Positions 46,661 through 59,269 of a stretch of DNA of 64,000 bases are shown here, piece after piece. A program made the position numbers and the translations under genes. Numbering within the stretch: position 1 is the first letter of the stretch; every line of letters starts with the position of its first letter. The stretch is from contig JABACO010000004.1 in NCBI GenBank assembly GCA_013339895.1, forward strand, positions 7,723,735-7,787,734, written 5' to 3'. The notes under the pieces were generated by a model. That model was not told the origin of the DNA. It did no database searches and saw nothing but the letters and a program-made list of their open reading frames with translations. This stretch comes from Ephydatia muelleri. Lineage: Eukaryota > Porifera > Demospongiae > Spongillida > Spongillidae.

Positions 46661-47064
46661 GTCAGAAGGTGAGTAATCCACCTGCAGCTGTGACATATTT
46701 TGGATCTGGGTACGAAACTACATAGCCTACGATACGCGCATGATGTCACCGTATGGAATGCCACTACAATCTATCCGCTGCTGCGACATGGGTCTGAGGC
46801 CGAGACTAGGCTCGGTATACCAAATCAGCTGCAAGCTAGTTTTGGTTGGGAGGTACCGTCGTAGATATTGACGAGGATCATCGTGTTAACGAATGATAAT
46901 TGGCCTCGATTGTTTCCAATCCGATATATATATAACATCTATAGTGCATGTAAACACTGACTAAACTTTACGCTTCCCTCGTCCCCAAACATATGTAGTA
47001 GATCTCGTTATTGAATGGCACAACGATCGATTACAATGGACTGGGGACCTTCAATAAAAAGTGT

Positions 47065-47099
<35 letters not shown>

Positions 47100-47418
47100 C
47101 GCAGAGGGAGCCTTGGCCCCCCCCCCCCAATCTTGGGCATTATGTGTATAAAGTATGCTGAATTTATATTAGACACACCCTTTGGGCCCCCCCCCAATCC
47201 TGCTCACGTTCCTACGCTTCTGGACTAGGTCTGGCTTGCGAGTCGAAGACTAATACCCTGCCGGCTTGGTGGGTGTCCGGACCCTGGCATTAGCATGACA
47301 CGAAAGTCAGTCATAGATGACAACGTGGTGTGCTACAGTGTAATCTAAACAATTAATTTAATTCAAGAGAGAAATAATTATTCGGAATCTGTTGCCTCGG
47401 CAACGGCGCAACATCGAC
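46661..47418. other. Upstream region of IQUB with a 35-base G run
   Basis: 47065-47099 is an unbroken poly-G tract followed by two C runs (about 47118 and 47189). 46690-46845 contains the GGTCTGAGGCCGAGACTAGG word of a possible MITE. No recognised promoter element just before the IQUB start. Confidence 0.5.
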
Positions 47419-50400
47419 ATGGACGATGGTGAAACGCACATTGTCACAGGTAACAATGTACTCTTTCTCAATACGTTTTTACGCGCGACCCTCTAGTTAA
47501 CTTCATTGTCGATGGAAGTCTCGAGAAGCTGAGCTGCGAATGCAACGCGGGGGGAAACCGTGGCTACCTTGAGAGAGACTTTGTCGACCGCGTGGAGAAT
47601 CTCTCGTGAGAGCGTTGTACTCTCCTACAACGGTTAGAGCTCCAACCAGTTTCATGCGCGTGTATCAATCGAATCGCACGTGCACAAACCCTTCACTTGC
47701 AGGTGAAACCTTGTCTGATGTGACCACCCTCAGCCAGCTGGGCGTGGCACCTGGACAAGCCATGGACCTTCACGTACAAGTACTAGGCGTTGTTGAAGAG
47801 CCACGTGACGACTCACTACCCGGCAACAGCCAGGCACAAGTAGGGCACACTTCAGTGAAGGTGGAAAGAGCCAAGCAGGCCAAGCCTTTCCTTGGTGGGT
47901 ACAGACATGGTATCACTGGAGTGGAGTATCACCACGCAACTGCACAGACTATGTCAAACAGAAGACATCCAGACCAGGTCTGCTATAGATTTAAATGGTC
48001 GGTGTGGGTCTGGTAAGATTTAGACATACATGTGTGTATTTGATTCATTTGGTTGCTCTTCCCCATGACTTTTGGACACCAAGACATACATGCACGCACA
48101 GCTGTTACACCATTCATAGCATGTACAGCACACCATTACTAAATCAAAATATAGTTTTGGTTATTCCTTGGGTTGCCATTGGTGATGTCATGATGCGCAT
48201 TCAAAAATCTCTATCAGAGTAAACTTCGGGAACGTGATGCCCAGACTGTGGTATCAAGGAACAAGTACCAACAAGTTACCGCTGATGCAGCCACACAGAT
48301 GGTTAGTTATTTCCCTCGATCGTTTCTGCACACAATACATACTATTCCCTCACAACCATCACAGCAAAAGACTGGCTGCTACATCTCCAATTGCCCAGAC
48401 AAGATTATCATAAGCCAGAAATATGAGACAGCAGACGAATATCACAAAAGAATACTGGGCAAAGTTAGTTTACACAAGACTGTACTGCATAGCTGGAATT
48501 AGTGCCCAACAGATCATCGTACTTCAATCCTACTGGCGTCGATGGCTGGCTAAGAGATATGTGGACGGACTGAGAAGGGACAAGTTGAAGAGGGATGAGT
48601 GGGAAATGCAAGTTAGTCATCTTCCCCTGAAAATCGTGAACCCCTCCCCCCATCTCAGACCTTCCCCCCATATTGGCCACTCCCCCACCTTGCCTAAGCA
48701 TTTCAGTTGCTTCCTTTCATTTTCAGGAGGTCATACGGAAACAGAAAGAACGTGACGACCGCATCAAGAGAGAGTTTGAGCGTAGGATGAACCCAAAAAC
48801 CAAAGAAGACTTTGATATCCTCTACCATGCTCTGGAAAGTAAGTGTCTGCACTCTCCCATTCTAACAAACCACTCCCCCTCCCCCTCATCGTAGTGTGGC
48901 GTCAGGATGAGCTGAAGCACATCAACAGCAGCACCTCTGGTCCAGAGAGGAAGGCTGCCCTCTGTGAACTGCTAGAGAAGGAGGCGGAGCTCATAGCCTC
49001 CATTGGCAGACACAAGAATGCTGCGCACGAAAACAATAGAGAAGGGGAAATGAAAGCATTCCTGGAGAAAGTGAGTATCTATTCACACAACACATACCCT
49101 GTGCTTGCACATGCGCACATACACTATACAAGCACATACAGTTGTTACACACATGCACCAGCTCACATACATGTATACAAACATACACATGTACAAGTAC
49201 ATGCCATACATGCATATGTGTTGTCTCATCAGTCTAGTCCTAACCCCATCCCTTGCTCCACCTCCACACACCACACACACACACGCACGCACACACACAC
49301 ACACACACACACAGACTGCAGCACCAAAGCGTTGGTATGCATTTGATGGCGGCACGACGGAGATGGACACACCCTATACCCTAAGGGCACAGCAGCTCAG
49401 GGACATATACAACACCATCACTCTCAAGGGACTGTCCCGCGATGAGAGGCTGGACGTCCTGCTCACCCTAAAGTCCACTGTGAAGGTTAGCATGTGTGGG
49501 TGGAGAGGGTGGAGTGGAGAAGAGGGTGGGGTACTTAGTTACATGTTGCATGTGGTCTAGTCTATACAGAACCTGTGGGGCAATGGATTTGTACAGTGAG
49601 TCAGTGTCTCCTCTCCCCTCCCTCTTACCCCAGGGTCTGTGCATGTCTATACAACTGAACATAGGCTGCACGGGAGGGGGGGGGGGGGGGGGGGACATAT
49701 TATGCACAGACATGTGCATTTGTACACCCAAGAGTAATCTGGTACATCATCCTTAACAACAGGAGCATGACTGCACATTAACTCGAGATATTGTGCAGCT
49801 GGCAGACAGGGAGGCAGACCTTCTCATGAGGAAGACGCCTGATGCAGCTCTCTATGGTATGTCACCACTGCCACGTACAGCCTTCCCTAAACATGTGCTT
49901 GTCTGATACCTTAAGGGTTACGCAAAAGAATATCGTCACTATTTTTCCAGTACTGCAAGACACCTTTGTTTAATCCTGAGGCAGCCAGGCATATCAAGGT
50001 GGGCACTTCTGTGGATGAAAATGCATGTAACTGGAACTAAACCTTAACTGCCCCCAGATACCCCAAGATCCCATGTCCCTGTGCAATAGCTTCTACTACT
50101 GCAGAGGCTGTTGTCAATACCTGCCCTCCACTGACTTTGAGCTGTCTACTAACTCAAAGTAAGCACGCTCTCTTTGTCCCTTCCCTCTGATCCCTCCCCC
50201 ACTAGTCCTCTTACCTCCTCCCTCATCTCCCCCTCCCTCCACACACACACACACACACACACACAGGGTCACCGGCCACTGTCGCAGCTGCTGTGACATG
50301 GACAACAGAGCTCGTGCGAGACTGGACCTCACTCTGTACAGGGGCATGCTGGCCTCCATCAGGAAGGAGGAGGAGGCCCATGGAGACAGCTCTAGGGTAG

Positions 50401-51694
50401 CCTTCCTCATCCAGGTAACAAAGGGGGGACACAGGAAGTCTTCAGTTCCATGTTCCATGCTCAATGAGTGGTACACACACACACATGCACACACACACAC
50501 ACATGCACACACACACACATGCACACACACACACACACACACCTTCATGCACCAACACAAGTGAGTGTGTGTATGTGTGTGTGTGTATGTGTGAGTGCAG
50601 TCAATGATGTATGGGGCGAGGCAGAACCATATGAAATGTGGGTACAAGGTGTTCTCATAATCCCACATCACACACACAACACACTCACACACATATGCAC
50701 ACTTGCATACATGTGCGTTTACATGAACACATACACACCTACCCACACACCTACCAACACATGCACTCACACCCATGCCCCTCATGTCTTAGGAATCAGA
50801 CCTATGCTATCTAGTGGAAGACATCTGGGGTGGACAGAGTGCCCTGAGTGCCTCGGACGATCCCTATGAGCTGACGCTGGGGAGGTGGGACAGCAAGGAA
50901 CAGTGGTCTCCTTGGAACTGCATCCTGCTCACCAAAGACGAGGTTGTGGGCCATAATAGATTGGATGATGTGCACGAGGTAAGCGGCTTCACAATGCATA
51001 TTACATGCACACATACACACACACACACACACATTGCATACACATATACAGAGTGTCCCACAAACTCATTACTAATTAATACTTACTTCATTTAGAAAGA
51101 AATTGTGAAGAGATAAATATTTTACGCTACCGTTTGATTTTCAGGAGCTTGAATTTTAGTTTGTTAAACACATCTTTCTAATCACGTGCCTAAAAATAAC
51201 ACTACACATTGGTACACTGTTCTCATTAAATGTCACAGAAGTGATGTTTACTAATAATAATTTGAATATCAGTGGTCACTGAATTTTGATTCATGGTTTG
51301 AAATTAACCTGCAGAAGTTAGATAGCCTAATTAGAAAAGTTGCTTTAGTTTTCTTGGGTATTCGTAACATGCATTATTTTTTTCTGCATTATAATGAAAT
51401 ACTGGTAATTGAAATGTAATTTGTCAAGCTACAGTTATGTTTATTGTACTTTTCTATTATTGTGAGATGTTCTGTATGATCAGTCACATGCGCAACACAT
51501 TTGCATGTACATTCCCTACTCTGCAGTCCTATGGGGCAGAGTTCATTCGAAAGGTGAACCATCGCCATGTTCTAGCCAAGAACCACTTCTCATCAATGCC
51601 TGCACTGGAAAAGCACCTGGAGCCAAAGATCAAAGCCCTGCCCCTCCCCCGGCCCAAGGAACATGTTATCAGTGCACGGGTGCCTGCAACTTGA
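47419..51694 (+). CDS. IQUB: IQ and ubiquitin-like domain-containing protein (15 exons)
   Basis: IQUB is an axonemal protein linked to radial spokes in cilia and sperm tails. Exons: 47419-47449, 47497-47632, 47703-47977, 48218-48301, 48371-48463, 48513-48611, 48727-48838, 48895-49070, 49315-49485, 49763-49856, 49916-49998, 50058-50158, 50267-50414, 50793-50978 and 51527-51694 (stop TGA). All introns are GT-AG and all phases agree. The ubiquitin-like domain spans exons 2-3 ([30 protein letters not shown]), the KPFLGGYRH-x-x-TGVEYHH block follows, the IQ motif is in exon 6 ([16 protein letters not shown]), and the Cys-rich [11 protein letters not shown] segment is in exon 12. About 651 residues, shorter than human IQUB (about 790) mainly at the N-terminus. 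Exon 2 has one G too many in a run near 47549-47554; without it the frame is continuous. Confidence 0.93.
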
Positions 51695-52420
51695 GTTGCC
51701 TTGGAGACCAGCATATTTTTGAACTGCGTGCGCCTCAACAGAATATTGCATTGCTTGAGCAAACAGTTATGCATTACGTATTTGGTTAATGGTCTGAAAA
51801 CAGCATGTGACAGCTATACAAATGTCATTCACGTATACAAAGAAAGTGAACAAATTATGTTTTGATAAAAGTGCTGCTACAGTTGTAACCTTTGATACAT
51901 GCACATCTAATTCAGATCAGCGATACAGTCATAAACAGTTATTTGTTGGTTCGACTTGATTAAGTTAAATTTACTTTCCCATATACATACTGTATACACA
52001 AATCACTTCAAAAACCTCCTAATTATTGTATTTCAATGTTAATCATTCTTGACTATTAATGGGAGTTACAAAGCTAAAATGCATGATTCGGCACACATTT
52101 CACTATTTTTGGTGGGTTTTTCTTATATTTATTTTTAATAATTGCTTGTTTTTTTTGTTTTAAATGCTACGGATTTTAAATTTGTCCAGTAATTTTTACA
52201 ATGCATTCAACTCTGTTGACGCTGATGTGCTACACTTGTTTTGAATTATGTCTGAATTGCATCTACCTGCACGCCTCAGCCAGTAAACAAGCTCAGCTAA
52301 GTTTAAACCATGGTGGTTTAAGCTTTCGTTCTCTCTATACATTCTTATACCAGCCTACATTGCCTCAGTGAGCCATGCTCTTTAAGAGATTATTTCTCCA
52401 CCTTTAGAGCCGAATTCATC
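51695..52420. other. IQUB 3' flank
   Basis: AT-rich. The parts near 51720-51800 and 51930-52110 are duplicated at 44595-44670 and 45500-45660. No gene or clear AATAAA signal close to the stop. Confidence 0.5.
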
Positions 52421-52429
52421 TGAAAGAAT

Positions 52430-53370
52430 CTCTGTAATCTGTCGATCCTGGTGACCATATTTCTTTCAAAGATCTAGTCGATAATCCACCCTCCCAGCAT
52501 TCCTTATCAGAGAAAATTGAAATCCTCAACTTCTCATTCCTTCTGAGAGAATCTGACACTGTAACAAGAGCTATCTCAGCACCCACATGCCAACTCCTGG
52601 TTAAGAGCAGTACCTGCTGGGATGGTAATATGATTACATCATGTGCTATCACCAGGCATGGGCTTTTTCTTGGAACCCGATGAGGCACAAATCTTGTTCA
52701 AATGGTGGCTAGGTTTGCCACTTTGCCACTAACAGTGTTTGTCTTCTTTGCTCTTCCTGATTGGACGTGCAGGGACATCATGCTCAGGACGTAGTGACAC
52801 ATCACAATTGTCTCCGCAACTGTCTTGCGAATTCTGCAGCCGTGCTTGCCTAGCACCAGAGCTAGAAAAAGGATGTGGTATTGGTTTCAATAAAGACAGC
52901 TCTTGCCCAGCTGACATCCTTGTCCAAAACTGGTCTTTCTCTCATCGTGCTGCTTTTGATCGCAAGGTCATTCATCCACTCAATGTCTCCACTGTGTTTC
53001 TAGCAAGTTTAACCGCAGGATCAGCAGCAGTGTATGGAGTTACAACTAACCCCCAAAAACTGATCGACCGAGCATGTGCTGATCACAGGAAATGGCTCTG
53101 CATTCCATTAGTTGTAGAAGCCTATGGATGTTTGGGGATGAGGTACTTGAGGTTTTCAACAGAATTTCAAGGAGACTGGCCGTACAACACCACACATCAG
53201 GATCTGAAACACTTAAGGACATTCACATCCAACTCAGCCCTTGTGCTAATGCAACGAAATGCTTGTGCCACACTTGCATGTTGGCTTGCATCACAATCTT
53301 GTCATTTATGTATGTTTAGTATTATATGGGGAATTATTGAAATAAACATTAATAAAATAAAATAATCATT
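52430..53370 (+). mobile_element. LINE 3'-end fragment B
   Basis: Same protein type as fragment A: LSCEFCSRACLAPELEKGCG, then CPADILVQNWSFSHRAAFD, then KWLCIPLVVEAYGCLG, ending in (AATAA)n near 53340-53365. One frame of 208 codons covers most of it. It is more complete at its 5' side than copies A and C. Confidence 0.65.
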
Positions 53371-53399
53371 GTTGTTGTATATTTTAAAATAATAATAAT

Positions 53400-53840
53400 A
53401 AGGATCTGATAGCTCACAAAGCCGGCCAGCAGACATCTTGGTGCCCAACTGGTTGAGTGGCAAGCCAGCTGCTTTTGATTTAACCGTAGTCTCTCCACTT
53501 AACTCCAAGACATTGAATGAAGCGGGAGCTACAGGTGGGTCAGCAGCTGGTAAATGCCCAAGCTCGCAAACATACGGCCAACGATCAGAAGTGCAGAGAG
53601 CTAGGCTGGGTCTGTGTCCCCTTGGCAGTAGAGACTTATGGTTGTTGGGGTGAAGAAGCACAGTGCTCAGTCGCTCGCCTGGCAGCTCAGCTGGCCCTGC
53701 AGCAGCAGTGTAGCAAATCAAAGGCCATCACGAACATTTACCAGAGGCTTAACCTCACCTTAGTTCGATGCAATGCTAGAGCCTTGCTCTCCCGGTCAAG
53801 GTTGCAGCATTGCATCGAAGTTGTGTGAGACCGAAATCAT
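53400..53840 (+). mobile_element. LINE 3'-end fragment C
   Basis: RPADILVPNWLSGKPAAFDLT, then ELGWVCVPLAVETYGCWGEE and YQRLNLTLVRCNARALLSR, in two frames. It begins right after the A-rich tail of fragment B and is in the same orientation. Confidence 0.65.
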
Positions 53841-54079
53841 TGCAGTCGTAGCTGAGTGGGCATGGTAGATATAAGAAGATGATTTTAGCAAGATGATGGC
53901 AAATAGGACAGCTTTCAATCTCTATCTCATCATTCATATTCTTCTTTGCTTCTTACATCTCTCTCGCTTCCTCTGGCTTTGGTAGTGCTAGCAATCGTCA
54001 TTTAGTGAGTGCCATTTCAAAGTTCAGTGCTCTTGTGTCTCCATCTGAAGTCATCACAGTCGAGTCGCTTTATCCTCTC

Positions 54080-54656
54080 CTCTCTCCCAGCATGCCTTGT
54101 CTAAGAAGCTGGATGATCATCTTTTTCATTCAATGTTGATGACTTTCACTCCTGTACGTACCTTCGCTTGTCTGTACGTGTTGAGCTGGCCAAGGCCTTT
54201 CAGGGGTCACCAGCAACTCCTGTCTAGAAGATTTGCTATTTGATGGGTGGAAAAGGGCAAAACCTGCAGCCTTTGATTTAACAGTTACCTCTCCCCTTAC
54301 CCCTGCTACTTTGGGTATGCTTGTAAATCAGCAGGAGTTGCAGCTTACAGCAGAGTGTTGGAAGCACTCTTCCAATGACCCAAAGTGTCAGGGGTCGGGG
54401 TAGGTCTGTATTCCCCTTGCTGTTGAAACATAAGACAATCGGGGTAAAGAGGCCCAAAACACCTTCTTGCGACTGGCATCTCTCCTTTCAATCAGCCAGT
54501 GCTGCCCAAAGTCTAAGATCATTTCGGAGATCTATGGTCAGCAGTCGGCTCAATCTCTAGTGAGGTCAGTAGCTAGGGCCATCCTTTCTAAGTTGTTCTG
54601 GGTTAACTGATTAATTTTACTTGTCATTTTGTGTGTGTTGTACATGTACATGTATA

Positions 54657-54693
<37 letters not shown>

Positions 54694-54695
54694 TG
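54080..54695 (+). mobile_element. LINE 3'-end fragment D with (ATA)n tail
   Basis: A more diverged copy: the AFDLTVTSPL-like and SLVRSVARAILSK-like parts are recognisable across frames near 54265-54590. It ends in a (TAA)n microsatellite at 54656-54692, a typical LINE 3' tail. Confidence 0.55.
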
Positions 54696-54847
54696 GCGAT
54701 GGCCATATCAGCACCTTAGTGTAGTTCGTGACTAAAATTAATTGTTTATTGCTGTATAATTATGCACATGTATTATTAATAATTAGCATTATTATAAAAA
54801 CAACAGCAAGCTTATAAATAATTATAGCAATAATAATCACACATTAC

Positions 54848-55855
54848 TCAAATTCGTCCTTCCATCTTCACTTGCGGATCATTGACTGACACACCTGTCA
54901 GCCCTGTTGACTTGGAAAGCTCATGATGCAATTTGTTTGGTTTGGCCTTAATACCAAGGATTCCTTTAAGGCACGCCAATAACATTGACCGAAGGCTTTT
55001 ATGAACCATCAGAATGGAACATATCGTAACCGGATAGCTCAGATCTGCAATATAGCGACCAACCACAGTAAGCAGCTTGAACATAGTTATGTCATCACCA
55101 GGTGCCACTGACATGCCAACATAAAACATAATAATTGAAGCAGCTCTGAATAAGTTAAATTGCAATATGTTGAATGCATTAATTGCAAGCACAGATCGTA
55201 CTATTTTGAACTTGTTCCGATCTACAATATTTCTTTTCAACTTAAAATGCGTGGTGACTGTGGCTGCAATGGTGATCACAAGCGATGGAAGATACCCAAA
55301 GAGAAGTAGAATCGCTAAATGGAGCTGTGTTGTCTCTGGATCTGACACACATTGAGTGCCACGTATTTCTATGTATTCATATTCATTGAAAATGACAGCA
55401 CTAGGAATAATCAAGCTTGCTATGGTGACAATTATGAGTGCTATAATTGTTGCCTTTATTGTAAGTCGTTGACCATACTTCAGTATCAAAAATTGAAGCA
55501 CTGCTACCAGTCCAATGACACTAGATAGCAATGTGTGGAAAATTATGAATGCCAAGGTTCCGGTCAAACCTGAGGGATAGAGTACACAGATCTTTGGGAC
55601 ACCAAGTATAAGACTGATATCCCAGAGAAGGCCGTACGTAGATGGTCCAGCAATACTGATGGAAATCATAATAAAGTATAAAAATATGGTAGAATTGATT
55701 TGCAGTATGCGTTTCATTTTTATTAACTTGAAAATGAAAATAAGAGCAATTGTTCCAAGCACAACAGCAGGTATCCAAACAAATATAAGATGTGCTATTC
55801 CAAGACCAATCATTATTGTGTCTAGGTTACTCGAATTTGTTTCATTGTATTCCAT
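54848..55855 (-). CDS. Seven-transmembrane GPCR-like protein
   Basis: Predicted plasma-membrane receptor. The start chosen is the Met of MEYNETNSSN, because an acceptor-like TTGTTTTTCAG lies just upstream at about 55864-55874, so an upstream 5' exon is likely; an in-frame Met at 55879 would fall inside that intron. The short N-terminus has two N-glycosylation sites. Seven hydrophobic helices can be counted, from IMIGLGIAHLIFVWIPAVVL to YPVTICSILMV. A Cys before helix 3 (GVPKICVLYPS) and one in the second outer loop (RGTQCVSDPE) could form the usual disulfide. No DRY or NPxxY motif, so it is not a standard rhodopsin-class member. Ligand and subfamily unknown. About 335 residues, uninterrupted. 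Confidence 0.8.
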   Translation of the reverse strand: MEYNETNSSNLDTIMIGLGIAHLIFVWIPAVVLGTIALIFIFKLIKMKRILQINSTIFLYFIMISISIAGPSTYGLLWDISLILGVPKICVLYPSGLTGTLAFIIFHTLLSSVIGLVAVLQFLILKYGQRLTIKATIIALIIVTIASLIIPSAVIFNEYEYIEIRGTQCVSDPETTQLHLAILLLFGYLPSLVITIAATVTTHFKLKRNIVDRNKFKIVRSVLAINAFNILQFNLFRAASIIMFYVGMSVAPGDDITMFKLLTVVGRYIADLSYPVTICSILMVHKSLRSMLLACLKGILGIKAKPNKLHHELSKSTGLTGVSVNDPQVKMEGRI

Positions 55856-55879
55856 ATTCGTTCTGAAAAACAATGGCAT

Positions 55880-56822
55880 ACATCATATACAAATATTCCA
55901 ATGCACTTTATATTTTGATGAATCCTGTAGTCCACATTATAGTAGTCATCGCTCATGTACAATGTTAATTATTATTATGTGTAAGTACAGCCTGAATACT
56001 TTCTCATTCCCACTCCCAAATATACATCAATCACAATCATACTTCTGTAATACAAATACATACACAGCTGTTGAGTTGTACAACAAAACTGGAAAGCATA
56101 ATATTGTGCTAGAATTGACTCAAGATTGATGAAGTCATATAGCATTAATACAGTAGTTTTAAATAGACCAATAGACAGTGGAAAAAAGCATCGGGTGGAT
56201 TACATCACTGCTTCGCGAAATGTGGGTTTGGTAAAAGTGCTGTACTCAATTCTGTCCAGCTTCCCCTATTGGCAGGCCCATAGGCTGGGGTGGGGGGGGG
56301 GGGGGGGGGGGGGGGCGCCCCCCCCCCCCCCCCCCCCCCCCCGTCCAACCCAGTTCCGATTACCATTAGCTCGTCCAAGCTATAGTCCCACTTGCCAAAA
56401 TCATAGATATCATTATCTATGCCAAAATTATTGACATGAGTGTGATCGTGAGAATGAAAATTTAGCGAGCACAAGATAACTAGCAGTCTAAATGGGGCGC
56501 CGACAAAGGGAACGCAAAAAGGCAGCCATGACATATCAAAGGCTAGATAATTTGTTTTCACTCTGTCAAGAAGAACCCCTACCAAGTCTACAGCTGAATG
56601 CTCGAATTGTGTTGAAGCAAGAGGCACAAGATAAGGAAATGTTGGTGGTGATTTATGCGGGCGAAGTTGAAGATTTTATCTTGCAAAGTTTCTGGGACTC
56701 CGCCCCAGACCCGACGGGGGAGCTTCCAGCGCTCCCCCATACCCCCTAGTGGGCGGGAGCAGCTCTCCCGCATCCACCCTCTATAATATCTTCCCTGTTA
56801 GTTCCACCCATATTGTTTCACG

Positions 56823-56861
<39 letters not shown>

Positions 56862-58620
56862 ATCTCTCGACCAGCCCACGGGCCTGATTGGGGAATCAAT
56901 CTCAATGGCAGACCTCGGTTATATCCCGTGTGGTTAATTCTCAATTCGTGACGTATGCGTTTGGGTATTCAAACTTTAAACAAGCGGAGCACGTTACAGA
57001 TGTACTGAGTGGGCACGATACATTTATTAGTTTTCCGACGGGATACAGTACGGCAACTAATTTGCCATTCTAACGTGGGCTTTTGATGAACCTCGGGGCA
57101 CCAACAAAACAAGCATTGTTTGGTAGTTTCGCTGCTTCTCAGTTTAACTACAGATCACGTTAGAGCTTACATATCTTTTGCCACTTTGATGTTAATTTTT
57201 GCTGCTATAGGTTCAAAAGTTTACACCCAAACTTCTGACTTTCGAATATGACAAAGTGTAATTGGATCTTTGCTGGAAACATACTTCAGCCGTGAGAAGT
57301 TGCTGTTGACTCCCAGATACCAGATAACTCATTGGATCATTTATAAAATTATAGTTCGCAATTGCGACGCGTAGCGGGCTGCGTACTTTGGGTCTGGGAA
57401 CGAGACATGAGGGGGGGGGGGAGGTTACAGTCCCCCCTCACCTCTAGTCGCAGCTGACCCGCCCCCCCCCTTCATCTTATCTGCACCCACCACTGCCATC
57501 CACTAATGAGTCAATTAAACTTTTGACTGGCTACTAATTGATCACTCACTTAAGTTTCGATGTGGCCAGAAGATCTGTCCCGTGGAAGGTGCAAATCGAA
57601 TGATAATGATTGTTTTCTTCGCTCGCGCGACAATAGGTTATAATCCAGCCGACCTCTTATTTGCAACAATCCAGCTGACCGTGCTTGTCTTCAACAATAG
57701 AATAATTGAAATCCAGCTGACCGCATCCACGTGCAAACAATCAATTAATTTTTGCGGCTGTTTACGCGAAAGTGATAAGTGCTGATGAGGTGTAATAATT
57801 AAACAAACTCAATAGATAATATCCATTGTTTACTACTGTTCATATCTCAAGTCGTTTTCCGGCACACGTCAATACTTACTTGAGCTGCAGCGCTCTTTTA
57901 TTGGACGTAGGTACAACGCTATCCCAAACAGCTATGCCGGGTCGATACAGGTGTGGGGATGGGAGGAGGGGGGACCTTTGTAATGTGGTGACAAACTATT
58001 ATCATTCTATTGTTATAGTGATTTTATAGCGATATTTATACGCTTGTATAGCGATAGCCAACCACACACCACCCTAGTTGTAGTGTAACACTCCCCCTAT
58101 ATCGTCCAACCCCGACATTCCTTTTATGGCTGATCATGGATGAATGAGACAGGTTAGCTAGAAACATTAATCCAACCAAGTTGTCACATTTAGGGGTCTG
58201 TCAGAATGTTTCATAATGAAGCCGCTCACGTGAGTCATACAATCGCTACTCAGGGCAGAGGTAACACCTATTATTATAGAAGCTGTGCCGCTTTGTGATA
58301 CCGTAGTTCCATAATGGATGTCGTTGTTCTAGATGTTTGTACAGTGGCCATCGGGTACAATACGGAAAAGTTACACCTGAAAATTGATTTTAAGCGGCAC
58401 CTTTTCTTCCTGCTCTTGCGAGTCTGTTGCAGTGGTACCTAAATAATTTTCACATTACTACAAATCACATGTGCGTGCGCTCGATCATATGAACACGTAG
58501 TTCAAGTAATCAAGGCTTCTTCCTGCCACTTGTATGTGCCGCCGTTTTCGCGGAAACTACACTTTCTTTGTATGCATCAATATATATTCACAATACTCTT
58601 AACAGGACAAACTCAGTATT
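55880..58620. other. Non-coding stretch with extreme homopolymer tracts
   Basis: 56292-56315 is G24, immediately followed by CG and C25 (56318-56342). 56824-56861 is C38. G runs recur near 57411. A MITE-like word (GTGGATTACATCACTGC) is at 56194, and a GGTCTGGGAACGAGAC word is near 57392. A plus-strand open frame at 56492-56749 is not recognised. Three copies of ATCCAGC(T)GACC occur near 57641, 57670 and 57712. Confidence 0.5.
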
Positions 58621-58624
58621 CTGA

Positions 58625-59265
58625 AAAAGGGGCTTAAGACTAGTGGTGTGGTGGAAAGGAGGAAATATTGTTGCCTGTGATAATCCTATGTGTGAAACAG
58701 AATGGGATTTATAGAGTAACCCCATGCAGTGCAATATCATCACTAATGTCAAAGCCTCTGTTCAGCTAAAATAGTTACACTGTGTTCTAAGAAATTGAGC
58801 AGACTAGAGTGCATGGTTATGAATTTGTCAGTGAATCTACCTCCCCAGCATTGTGATATAATGAAATGCAACCATTAGGTGTAATTGCTATAAAATATTT
58901 TACAGTATTATGCTTTTTGTAATGTGAGTAAGTCTGTGCTCTTGCTTAAAATGCAAGAGGACGTTCAATAAATATCTCTGAGCAGTAAATGATACAGCGT
59001 GTTTTGGGATAAGGACCTTAATAATCTGAGGCATGTTAGCATAACATGTTTTTTGATCTGGCCACTTGATCAGATATTTCAAATGGACGAACATTGCCTC
59101 GAACCACTAATGAAAAGTATCAGATACAGTTGACACTGCAACATTGAACCGAAAAGCCAGATCTTGTGACAGTTTCATCAAAGTTAGTAGGAGGCAATCA
59201 GCTTCAGCTAGTTTTGATCCACGCCTACATCTTAGGCGACTAGAACAAGAAATAATAAGTACCAA
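58625..59265 (-). pseudogene. DDE_Tnp_4-type (ISL2EU/Harbinger-related) transposase fossil
   Basis: Minus-strand reading gives, in order, SEADCLLLTLMKLSQDLAFRF-like and NVAVSTVSDTFH HTH segments (59130-59240), AMFVHLKYLIKWP (about 59070), [19 protein letters not shown] (about 58880) and [16 protein letters not shown] (about 58820). This is the layout of animal THAP/DDE_Tnp_4 transposases. Stops and frame changes are present (for example after STVSDTFH and after LAEQRL), and the end of the catalytic domain is unreadable. No terminal repeats identified. Confidence 0.65.
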
Positions 59266-59269
59266 GACA

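Noticed and set aside
47978-48016. Extension of IQUB exon 3 to the stronger donor GTAAGA near 48013
   Set aside because: It would add residues absent from IQUB, while the CAG/GT at 47977 joins in phase and gives the expected spacing to the next block.
56492-56749. 85-codon plus-strand frame as a gene
   Set aside because: No recognisable domain, and it ends in a GC-rich repeat-like stretch beside poly-C. Left as unrecognised.
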